In this document: positions 17,466 through 24,318 of the stretch, piece after piece
How positions within the stretch are numbered: the stretch's first letter is position 1
How the letters are laid out: each line of letters opens with the position of its first letter
Source: JB111 sp052093225
GTDB lineage: Bacteria; Actinomycetota; Actinomycetes; Actinomycetales; Actinomycetaceae
Assembly: GCA_052093225.1 (NCBI GenBank)
Contig: JBQDDG010000027.1
Span: 1-46,242, forward strand
DNA: 46,242 bases
Direction: 5' to 3'
Made by a program: the position numbers and the translations under genes
The notes under the pieces: model-generated
What the model was told of the DNA's origin: nothing
Databases searched by the model: none
Seen by the model: only the letters and a program-made list of their open reading frames with translations

Positions 17466-18571
17466 CGCTCCGCGCGCCTCGCGACGGCGAGCGCGTGCGC
17501 CGCGGCGTAGCCGTCCGCCACCGTGGGCACGGAGAAGGCGTCCCCGATCGTCGCGGCGACGGCCTCGGCCGTGAGTCCCTCGGTCCGGGCATGGACGTCG
17601 AGGATCGCCTCGGCGTAGGCGGCGGCGTCCTGGGTGTCGACGAGGGCGCCGACCCGCGCGTCGACGTACTCCCCCTGCCCGCCCGTCGAGCCGACGACGA
17701 CCGGTCGTCCGGCGACGAGCGCCTCGGCGCACGAGACGAAGAAGTTGTCGCCGCGGGTGGGGCCGAAGAAGAGGTCGGCGCGGGCGAGCTCACCGAGGAC
17801 GCCCTCGCGGTCGAGCGTGCCGGTGAGGTGGATGCGCTCCGCGACCCCGGCCGCCTCCGCCCGCTCGCGCACGGCGCCGGTCAGCGGCCCGTCGCCCACG
17901 AGGGTGAGGTGCGCGGGGTGCCCGCGCCTACCGAGCTCGGCCACAGTGTCGACGGCCAGCAGCGGGTCCTTGCGCTCGACGAGGCCGCCGACGCTGACGA
18001 GCCGCAGCTCGCCGCCCCGCTCGGGCCGCGCGGGGACGCTCTCCAGCGGAGGGACGATGCACGGCACGACGACGGTGTCCTTCTGCCCGCGGACCGCCCG
18101 GATCGGCTCGGCGAGGAACTCGCAGACCGCGGTGACGACGTCGGGGCGCTCGAGGAGACCGCGCACGAGCGGGAGGACCGCGCGCGTGCCGAGCCCGAGG
18201 TTCTCGGGGCTGGTGAGGCCGGAGTAGTGCTCGGTGTGCACCCACGGCGCCGCGGGGCGGCCCACGGCGAACGGCAGGAGGGCGGAGATCGCCGTCGTGT
18301 GGACGACGTCGGCACGCTCGAGGATCTCGGGCAGCGCGGCTGCCGCCCGCGCGATCTGGTCGGGACGCGACGGCGTCATCGGCACGCGGAGCACCTTGAG
18401 ACCCTCGTGCCGCACGTGCCGCGTGCCGTCGTCCTGGTGGGCGGGGACGAGGTGGACGACGTCGACCGTGTCCCCCCGCGACGCCATCGCGTGCGCGTCG
18501 CGGACGACGAACGAGCCCGAGCTCGGCGCCAGGGCGGTGGGGAACCAGGTGGTGACCACGACGACTCGCAT
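17462..18571 (-). CDS. Glycosyltransferase family 4 protein
   Basis: The 369-aa GT-B enzyme has an N-terminal acceptor domain starting VVVVTTWFPTALAPSSGSFV with HTEHYSG. The C-terminal domain shows LVSVGGLVERKDP, LVGDGPL and FFGPTRGDNFFVSCAEALVAGRPVV; the last contains the E-x7-E-like donor motif around CAEAL. The length is normal for GT4. It is first in the coupled pair with the 16356 gene and starts 57 bp from the divergent wecB. Its substrate is unknown; a role in the same wall-polymer repeat unit is inferred from position. Confidence 0.87.
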   Translation of the reverse strand: MRVVVVTTWFPTALAPSSGSFVVRDAHAMASRGDTVDVVHLVPAHQDDGTRHVRHEGLKVLRVPMTPSRPDQIARAAAALPEILERADVVHTTAISALLPFAVGRPAAPWVHTEHYSGLTSPENLGLGTRAVLPLVRGLLERPDVVTAVCEFLAEPIRAVRGQKDTVVVPCIVPPLESVPARPERGGELRLVSVGGLVERKDPLLAVDTVAELGRRGHPAHLTLVGDGPLTGAVRERAEAAGVAERIHLTGTLDREGVLGELARADLFFGPTRGDNFFVSCAEALVAGRPVVVGSTGGQGEYVDARVGALVDTQDAAAYAEAILDVHARTEGLTAEAVAATIGDAFSVPTVADGYAAAHALAVARRAER

Positions 18572-18620
18572 GCCCCCGAAACTACCCGGCCCGCCGGCCG
18601 CCGGCGCGAGCCGTCGCCGC

Positions 18621-18626
18621 TAGGCT
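18621..18626 (+). promoter_or_regulatory. -10 box (TAGGCT) of a likely leaderless wecB transcript
   Basis: TAGGCT lies two bases before ATG 18629 and eight bases before GTG 18635. The spacing suits transcription starting at the GTG, giving a leaderless message whose protein begins MKILSVVGARPQF. No Shine-Dalgarno is present before either codon. Confidence 0.5.
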
Positions 18627-18628
18627 CG

Positions 18629-19699
18629 ATGACCGTGAAGATCCTCTCCGTCGTCGGTGCCCGCCCCCAGTTCGTCAAGCTCGCGCCGATCGCGCACGAG
18701 AGCGCCCGCCGCGGCGCCGAGCACCTCATCGTCCACACGGGCCAGCACTACGACCCGCTGCTGTCGGACGTCTTCTTCTCCGAGCTGGAGATCCCGGCCC
18801 CGGACGTCCACCTCGGCGTCGGCTCGGGCAGCCACGGGCACCAGACCGGGTCGATGCTCGCCTCGATGGACGACGTGCTCACCGAGCACCGCCCCGACTG
18901 GGTGCTCGTCTACGGCGACACGAACTCCACGCTCGCCGGCGCCGTCGCGGCCGCGAAGCTGCACGTCCCGATCGCCCACCTCGAGGCCGGGCTGCGCTCC
19001 TTCAACCGGCGGATGCCCGAGGAGATCAACCGCATCCTCACCGACCACGCCGCCGACCTCCTGCTCGCGCCGACCGAGGTGGCGGCCGGGCACCTGGCCC
19101 GCGAGGGGCTGGCCGATCGCACCGTCGTCGTCGGCGACGTGATGACCGACGTCCTGCTCGCGACGCGCGCGGCGGTGGGCGACGCCCGCCCGGCGGCGCT
19201 CGACGAGGAGGGGCTGGCCGACGGCGAGTTCTACCTCGCCACCATCCACCGGGCCGAGTCCACCGACGACCCCGGCCGGCTGCGCGCGATCGTCGAGTCG
19301 CTCGCCGGTCTCGACCACCCGGTGCTGCTGCTCGCCCACCCGCGCCTCGTGGCGAAGGCGGCGGCCGCGGGCATCGACCTGGCCGGCGGCTCGCTGCGCA
19401 CCCGCACGCCGCTCGGCTACCGGGACCTCGTGGCGGTGGCGGACCGGGCGCGCGGCGTCGTCACCGACTCCGGCGGCCTGCAGAAGGAGGCCTTCCTGCT
19501 GCGCACGCCGTGCACGACGGTTCGGACCGAGACCGAGTGGGTCGAGACGGTCGACCTCGGTTGGAACGTGCTCGTCGAGCCGGGCGAGCAGCTCCTCGCG
19601 GCCGCCACGCGCCTCCGTCCGGCGGACACCGACGCCACCCCCTACGGCGACGGCGACGCGGCGGCCCGCGTGCTCGACGCGCTCCTCGCACCGCGCTGA
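18629..19699 (+). CDS. wecB: UDP-N-acetylglucosamine 2-epimerase (non-hydrolysing)
   Basis: The product (356 aa from the ATG) converts UDP-GlcNAc to UDP-ManNAc in the cytoplasm, the substrate of the WecC-type enzyme encoded at 14904-16199. Visible motifs are VVGARPQFVKLAP, HTGQHYD, VYGDTNSTLAGA, HLEAGLRSF, RMPEEINR, ATIHRAE and DSGGLQKEAF, which together are diagnostic. The length fits the family. The start may be ATG 18629 or, judging from the TAGGCT box, GTG 18635. It is transcribed divergently from the two glycosyltransferases. The stop lies in a 26-bp sequence that is directly repeated immediately downstream. Confidence 0.95.
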   Translation: MTVKILSVVGARPQFVKLAPIAHESARRGAEHLIVHTGQHYDPLLSDVFFSELEIPAPDVHLGVGSGSHGHQTGSMLASMDDVLTEHRPDWVLVYGDTNSTLAGAVAAAKLHVPIAHLEAGLRSFNRRMPEEINRILTDHAADLLLAPTEVAAGHLAREGLADRTVVVGDVMTDVLLATRAAVGDARPAALDEEGLADGEFYLATIHRAESTDDPGRLRAIVESLAGLDHPVLLLAHPRLVAKAAAAGIDLAGGSLRTRTPLGYRDLVAVADRARGVVTDSGGLQKEAFLLRTPCTTVRTETEWVETVDLGWNVLVEPGEQLLAAATRLRPADTDATPYGDGDAAARVLDALLAPR

Positions 19700-19746
19700 C
19701 CCGCGGCGCCACCACCGCCTCGCTGACCCGCGGCGCCACCACCGCC
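19694..19746. repeat. 26-bp direct duplication across the wecB stop
   Basis: Two copies of one 26-bp sequence (19694-19719 and 19721-19746), offset by 27 bp. The first copy includes the wecB TGA (19697-19699). This is a simple tandem duplication in the gap before the next gene. Confidence 0.9.
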
Positions 19747-19773
19747 ACTCCTCCCGAGACACGGAGACCGACC

Positions 19774-20244
19774 ATGACCGCAGGACACGACCCGCTCGAC
19801 GACAGGGGTCCGCAGGCGCCCGTGCACCGCGGGCAGGCCGGCGGTACGAGCCCGGCGGGCCACGACGCCGGGCGCGGGTCCCGGGCCGGAGACGGTGCCG
19901 GTGCCGAGGCCGACGCCGCTCGCGGTCACGTGGCCGGCAGCACCCCACGCCGTGAGGCCGACACCGCCCCCGTCCCCACCGACCCTGCCGCGATCGCCGA
20001 GAGGATCGCCGGCCAGCGGCGAATGCGGAGCTTCCTCGTGGGCTCGATGGTCGTCGGGGACATCGCCGTCATCGCGATCGCGTGGTTCTTCCTCGAGCCG
20101 CCGGCGCGGTGGTTCGTCCTCGCCGTCGGCGTCCTGGGCTTCGCCGCGGCCGCCTACATGTGGACGATCGTCAGCAAGCCGATCAAGCGGCTCGAGCACG
20201 CACGGGACCGGGCCACCGGGAACCCGCACTACCCGGGCGCCTGA
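19774..20244 (+). CDS. Small membrane protein with disordered N-terminus
   Basis: The 156-aa protein is of unrecognised family. Residues 1-75 are Gly/Ala/Asp/Arg-rich and probably disordered. Two hydrophobic helices follow (about 85-105 SMVVGDIAVIAIAWFFL, and 112-133 WFVLAVGVLGFAAAAYM). A short basic tail contains KPIKRLEHARDRATG. The charged GQRRMRSF before the first helix suggests a cytoplasmic N-terminus. GGAG lies upstream of ATG 19774. It follows wecB by 74 bp in the same direction and ends three bases before the convergent neighbour's stop. Co-transcription with wecB is likely; function unknown. Confidence 0.65.
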   Translation: MTAGHDPLDDRGPQAPVHRGQAGGTSPAGHDAGRGSRAGDGAGAEADAARGHVAGSTPRREADTAPVPTDPAAIAERIAGQRRMRSFLVGSMVVGDIAVIAIAWFFLEPPARWFVLAVGVLGFAAAAYMWTIVSKPIKRLEHARDRATGNPHYPGA

Positions 20245-20247
20245 CAC

Positions 20248-20745
20248 TCACCCAGCCAGCGCGCGGGCAAGGCACGCGGTGGCCGCCGCACTGGTCAGCG
20301 CCCGCACCGCGTTCCACCGCGTCCACGGACGCTCGAAGGCGAGCCGCGCGGCCCTCGTCGCACCCGTCGCGCCCATCCCACCCGCCTCCCCCGGCGTCGT
20401 CGCGGCCGCGTCGAGCGCGACGTTGAGCGGCACGTTCCGCGCGAAGGTGACGGCCAGCGTCGCGACAGCCCCCGCGAGACCGGCGATCACCCACGGTAGT
20501 GCGGGACGGTCGGTTGCCACCGTGTGAGCCGCGACGGCCCCTGCCGTCACGATCGGGGTTCCCAGGAACACGAGGCCGAAGACCGGGTTCTGGATCGCCC
20601 GGTTGATCGCCCGGAAGCTCGAGACGAAGGCGTCGTCGCCGACCCGGGCCAGGCCCGGCAGGACTGCGCAGGAAAAGCCCAGCAGCAGCCCGCCCGTCAG
20701 CCCGTTGCCGAGCGTCGCGGCCACGAGCAACCCGTCGGCCGCCAT
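20248..20745 (-). CDS. DUF1772-like small integral membrane protein
   Basis: The 165-aa protein has four predicted hydrophobic segments. It starts LLVAATLGNGLTGGLLLGF and contains SFRAINRAIQNPVFGLVFLGTP, FARNVPLNVAL and WTRWNAVRALTSAAAT. This pattern (N-x-x-I-x-N, NVPLN, W-x-x-WN-x-x-R) matches proteins annotated DUF1772 or anthrone-oxygenase-like. ATG 20745 overlaps the upstream gene's stop by one base (TGATG), so it is translationally coupled to the NmrA-like reductase. Molecular function is unknown. Confidence 0.78.
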   Translation of the reverse strand: MAADGLLVAATLGNGLTGGLLLGFSCAVLPGLARVGDDAFVSSFRAINRAIQNPVFGLVFLGTPIVTAGAVAAHTVATDRPALPWVIAGLAGAVATLAVTFARNVPLNVALDAAATTPGEAGGMGATGATRAARLAFERPWTRWNAVRALTSAAATACLARALAG

Positions 20746-21692
20746 CAGCGACCGGCCCCGGCGGCCTCGGGCCGCGCGACGGGTACCTCGGTCCCGGGAA
20801 CGACCGTCCCGTCCCGGGCGCCGATCGCCTCCTCGTGCGCGCCCACGACCGCGGCGATCGTGTCCTCGATCGGGGCGGTCACCCGCACCGTGCGATCCCC
20901 GCGCGGCGCCAGGAGACCGGCCGCGTCGGCGCGGTAGAGCTCGGCGAGACTCTCGGCGACGTGCGCCTGGAACCCTGCCTCGCGCAAGGTCTGCGCCCAG
21001 GCGTCCTCCGGCACGACGGCGACGTGCAGCTCGCGCCCCAGCGCCCGGCCCAGGTGGGCAGCCACCTCCCGCTCGGTGTACCCGGGCCCGAGGACGTCGA
21101 CGGTCTCGCCCACGCCCGACGGCGCGCGGAGCAGGTCCGCGGCGACGGCCCCGACGTCGGCGGTGGCGCCCATGGCGAGCGGGACCTCCGCGGAGGGCGC
21201 GAGGACGGGGTAGACGCCCTCGGCCATCGCGGGGGCCAGGACGTCGGCGACCTTCTCCTGGAAGTGCCCGGACCGCACGGCGGTGAGCACCGTGACGGCG
21301 CGCAGCGCCTCCTCGAGGAGGTAGAGGCCCGCGATCGGCCCGGTGCCGCCCGCGAGGTCCGCCCCGCCCGAAGAGAGCATGACGACGCGCGGCACCCCGG
21401 CGTCGTCGACGGCTCCGGCGATCGAGCAGGCGAGCGCCTCGGCCTGGGCGTCGAGGTCCGCGGCACCAAGGTCGAAGGGCAGCAGGGCGAACATCGCGCT
21501 CGCCCCGGTGAGCGCGCGGGCGAGTGCGGGACGGTCGGTGAGGTCGACGGCGCGCGCCTCGGCCCCGAGCCGCTGCCAACGGTCGGCGTCCTCGGGGCGG
21601 CGGACGAGCACGCGGACCGGCTCCCCCTTCGCGAGCAGCCGGCGGGCGACCGTCCCTCCGACGCGCCCCGTGGCTCCGGCGATGACGTACAT
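20745..21692 (-). CDS. NmrA-like NAD(P)-binding protein
   Basis: The 315-aa atypical SDR starts YVIAGATGRVGGTVARRLL, the GxxGxxG dinucleotide motif, with VLVRRPEDADRW as the NADP-selective loop. RVVMLSSGGADL precedes AVTVLTAVRSGHFQEKV, and there is no YxxxK pair, as usual for NmrA/azoreductase-type members. The C-terminal half resembles the substrate domain of such proteins. It may be a quinone or flavin-related reductase or a redox sensor. It is coupled to the DUF1772-like gene and divergent from an AraC regulator across 155 bp, which suggests it is the regulator's target. A TAGCGT -10-like box at 21743-21748 (minus strand) may drive it. Confidence 0.8.
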   Translation of the reverse strand: MYVIAGATGRVGGTVARRLLAKGEPVRVLVRRPEDADRWQRLGAEARAVDLTDRPALARALTGASAMFALLPFDLGAADLDAQAEALACSIAGAVDDAGVPRVVMLSSGGADLAGGTGPIAGLYLLEEALRAVTVLTAVRSGHFQEKVADVLAPAMAEGVYPVLAPSAEVPLAMGATADVGAVAADLLRAPSGVGETVDVLGPGYTEREVAAHLGRALGRELHVAVVPEDAWAQTLREAGFQAHVAESLAELYRADAAGLLAPRGDRTVRVTAPIEDTIAAVVGAHEEAIGARDGTVVPGTEVPVARPEAAGAGR

Positions 21693-21847
21693 GCTTCTCT
21701 CCTCTCGTCGCTCGGCCCGCGGGTCTGCCGGCCGTGGGATCGACGCTAGGCAGCGGGTACCGGCGTTCCCAGACCCGTACGGCCACCTTCCTTGCCCGAT
21801 CGCCCGGGCGGTGCCGGTCGTGCCGCACGATGCGCAAGGATCGGAGC

Positions 21848-22810
21848 ATGACGACGACCGTGCCGTGGGAGACGACGGACCGGCTGGCCCGGGCCCTGCA
21901 GACCGTGCGGATGCGAGGCATCTTCTACGGGCACTCCGAGCTGTCCGCCCCGTGGGCGCTGCGGATGCCGGTGGTCGCAGACTCGCTCAGCTTCCACGTC
22001 GTCACCTCGGGCGGGTGCACGCTCGACGTGGCGGGGAGCGAGCCGGTCGATCTCGGTCCCGGGGACCTCGCGCTCGTCCCGCACGGGCTGGGGCACGACG
22101 TCTCGAGCGCTCCCGGCGCCGCTGCGCCACAGCCGGTGGAGGACCTGCCGCAGCAGTGGCTCGGCGAGCACTACTCGATCCTCGAGCACGGGGGCGGCGG
22201 CGCGGCGACGCAGCTCGTCTGCGGCATCGTCGCGTTCGACGAGCCAGCGGCCCGCGAGCTGACGAGCCGCATGCCGGCCGTGCTCGTGGCGGAGGGAGAC
22301 GCCTCACCCGTCGGGTCGGCGATCCGCGACACGCTCCGACTCATGGCGGCCGAGCTCACCCACCCCCGCGCCGGCGGCGAGGCGGTGGCGACCCGGCTCG
22401 CCGACATCCTCGTGGTGCAGGTGATCCGGGACTGGCTCGACCGCGACGACGCGGCCCGCGACGGCTGGCTCACGGCCCTGCGGGACGAGCGGATCGGCCG
22501 GGCGCTCGACGCCATCCACTGCGAGCCCGGCGGCGACTGGAGCGTCGAGCGGCTCGCCCGCACTGCGGCCATGTCCCGCTCGAGCTTCAGCGAGCGCTTC
22601 AGGGAGCTCGTCGGCGAGACGCCGAACGGCTACCTCACCCGCTGGCGCATGCGGCTCGCCCGCGAGCGCCTCGCGGAGGGGGCGACAGCGTCGCAGGTCG
22701 CCGGCGAGCTGGGTTACCTCTCCGACGCGGCCTTCAGCCGCGCGTTCACGCGAACCGTCGGGCACACGCCGGGATCGGTTCGGGCGGGGGCGCGAGACTC
22801 CACCCCCTGA
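21848..22810 (+). CDS. AraC-family transcriptional regulator with cupin sensor domain
   Basis: The 320-aa protein has an N-terminal AraC_binding/cupin_6-type domain (about 20-190; VTSGGCTLDV, DLGPGDLALVPHGLGH). A C-terminal double helix-turn-helix occupies 215-315 (WSVERLARTAAMSRSSFSERF; GYLTRWRMRLARERL; VAGELGYLSDAAFSRAF). The second contains the GY-S-x-F-x-R-x-F signature. ATG 21848 is chosen because AAGGATCGGAGC precedes it; upstream in-frame codons would add non-homologous residues. Its divergent neighbour, the NmrA-like gene, is its probable target, a common layout for this subfamily. The effector is unknown. Confidence 0.88.
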   Translation: MTTTVPWETTDRLARALQTVRMRGIFYGHSELSAPWALRMPVVADSLSFHVVTSGGCTLDVAGSEPVDLGPGDLALVPHGLGHDVSSAPGAAAPQPVEDLPQQWLGEHYSILEHGGGGAATQLVCGIVAFDEPAARELTSRMPAVLVAEGDASPVGSAIRDTLRLMAAELTHPRAGGEAVATRLADILVVQVIRDWLDRDDAARDGWLTALRDERIGRALDAIHCEPGGDWSVERLARTAAMSRSSFSERFRELVGETPNGYLTRWRMRLARERLAEGATASQVAGELGYLSDAAFSRAFTRTVGHTPGSVRAGARDSTP

Positions 22811-22862
22811 GCGTCGCAGGGACGCTCGCCGGCCGCGGCAACCGAGTTCGCCGGCCCGCCGG

Positions 22863-23990
22863 TCAGTTGCGCGAGGGGCCATCTCCCACGGGCGTTCCCG
22901 CGTCGGGCCCGGCGGTCTGACTGTGCGAGGTCGACCCGCTCGGGTGGCGGCCAAGGACCAGGACGCGCAGCCACCGCGGTTCGGCCAGGATCCCGTCGAA
23001 CGGAAGCCGGTCGCTCACGACCTTGAGCAGCACGGCAAGCCCGACGGCGTAGACGACGAGGACGACAGCGACGAGTCCGGGGCGCGGTTCGGCGAAGGGG
23101 CGCAGGGGCCCGACCAGCAGCCACATCGCCAGGAGAAGCAGTGGCATATGGGCCACGTAGATCGGCAGGGTGCGCCGCCCCAGCCAGCTCCACAGCCCGC
23201 CCCCCGGCAGGCGGGACAGTCCGATCCCCAGGAGCGCGACCGCGGGCAGTCCCAGCACCACCAGCAGCAGCCCGTCGATCCGGGTGGTCGTGAGAACAAG
23301 GCCGAACTCGTTGCGCGCAAGCGCGAGCGGGACGAAGAAGAGCAACGACACGGCACCCGCCACGACGAGCCAGCGCTGCCGGACCCGCAGGGCAGGGGCG
23401 ATGAGAAAACCGACGAAGAAGAAGGGAGCGTGGGTGAAGAACGGCACCGTCTGCTTGCCGAGGTCCGGGTAGACCGGGGTCAGCACCATGGCCACCGCGA
23501 CAGCACCGAGAAGCACCGGGTGGGAACGCAGCAGGCGCGCCACCACGGTCACGACGGCGAGCGACCAGATGAACCACAGGTAGTCCTCGGGGAGCAGCGC
23601 CTGGTCAACCACCCAGCTCGCCACCCCGTTCGGCGCTGTCACCTCGACCGAGAAGCGCCAGCTCCGCACCAGGAGCTCGACGAGCAGCCAGATCCACAAC
23701 ACCCACACCATGGGAACGATGCGGGTGCCGAGCACCGTCCGCCACGAGCGGCCCGCGGCGTGATGGAAGAGTGCCCCGGAGAGTACGAACAGGGCCGGGA
23801 TGCGGATGACCTGCGCCACCCGCACCGCCGGCTCGAGCTCCGTGACCACCATGCCGTACCGGCCCAAGAAGAACACCGAGTGCCCGAGCACGACGAGGAC
23901 CACGAGCACGCCGCGCGCGGAGTCGATCCACGCGACTCGGGAACGACCGGGCGGGGGGGAATTCGAGGCCTCCGGCGGAGCCGCCTCCAC
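22863..23990 (-). CDS. Acyltransferase-3 family membrane protein
   Basis: The product (375 aa from the chosen start) is a ten-helix-type acyltransferase, likely O-acetylating an extracellular glycan. The family hallmark is WIDSARGVLVVLVVLGH near the N-terminus; RIPALFVLSGALFHHAAG, WFIWSLAVVTVV and LPIYVAHMPLLLL follow. GTG 23990 is preferred because GAGGAGAG lies about eight bases upstream. GTG 24113 would add 41 mostly Arg-rich residues and overlaps the stop of a 39-codon ORF. It sits between the accessory AraC module and the purine island; a link to the envelope locus is possible only by function. Confidence 0.82.
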   Translation of the reverse strand: MEAAPPEASNSPPPGRSRVAWIDSARGVLVVLVVLGHSVFFLGRYGMVVTELEPAVRVAQVIRIPALFVLSGALFHHAAGRSWRTVLGTRIVPMVWVLWIWLLVELLVRSWRFSVEVTAPNGVASWVVDQALLPEDYLWFIWSLAVVTVVARLLRSHPVLLGAVAVAMVLTPVYPDLGKQTVPFFTHAPFFFVGFLIAPALRVRQRWLVVAGAVSLLFFVPLALARNEFGLVLTTTRIDGLLLVVLGLPAVALLGIGLSRLPGGGLWSWLGRRTLPIYVAHMPLLLLAMWLLVGPLRPFAEPRPGLVAVVLVVYAVGLAVLLKVVSDRLPFDGILAEPRWLRVLVLGRHPSGSTSHSQTAGPDAGTPVGDGPSRN

Positions 23991-24109
23991 CAGCGCGCTC
24001 TCCTCGGTCGCCGTCTCGAGTCGTCGCGAACGGCCTGAGCGGGCAGGGTGGCGGCGATGCTTGGGAGCGTCACGACGACCAGCGCGTCGAGTGCGTCGTT
24101 CGCCGCGAC

Positions 24110-24229
24110 TCACGCGGCGACCTGCGTGCGCCTACCGGCGGACCAGGGCGGCCCGCAGATGGTCCACAGCACGCTGATCGCACCGGGGATGGCGCGCGTC
24201 AGCCCCAGGCCGCGGACAACGACGTTCAT
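24110..24229 (-). CDS. Possible 39-aa leaderless small ORF or pseudogene remnant
   Basis: ATG 24229 is preceded by a TAGAAT -10 box (24237-24242) with exactly seven intervening bases, the geometry of a leaderless actinobacterial transcript. The peptide contains the hydrophobic stretch AIPGAISVLWTICG and ends with TGA at 24110-24112. After the TGA the same frame stays open to about 23639 and starts with plausible helix-like residues (ANDALDALVVVTLPSIAATL), so a nonsense-interrupted gene is also possible. It overlaps the alternative GTG 24113 of the acyltransferase by four bases. No family is recognised. Confidence 0.35.
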   Translation of the reverse strand: MNVVVRGLGLTRAIPGAISVLWTICGPPWSAGRRTQVAA

Positions 24230-24236
24230 GGTGCCG

Positions 24237-24242
24237 ATTCTA
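24237..24242 (-). promoter_or_regulatory. TAGAAT -10 box upstream of the small ORF
   Basis: Read on the minus strand, TAGAAT is followed by seven bases and ATG 24229. No obvious -35 is present. It would produce a leaderless mRNA for the small ORF and possibly the acyltransferase. Confidence 0.5.
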
Positions 24243-24262
24243 TCGGTCGGGCGAACACGCAC

Positions 24263-24295
24263 GACGGCCCCGGAACGCGCAGCTCCGGGGCCGTC
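24263..24295 (-). terminator. 12-bp perfect hairpin after gcl
   Basis: The arms 24263-24274 and 24284-24295 are perfectly complementary (GACGGCCCCGGA and its complement) around a nine-base loop. The hairpin lies 24 bp downstream of the gcl stop on the minus strand. No T-run follows, as is common for actinobacterial terminators. Confidence 0.75.
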
Positions 24296-24318
24296 GACGC
24301 GACCGGTCGGTCCATCCG

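Noticed and set aside
23991..24113. N-terminal extension of the acyltransferase to GTG 24113
   Set aside because: The extra residues are mostly Arg-rich and without homology character; a good ribosome site precedes GTG 23990.
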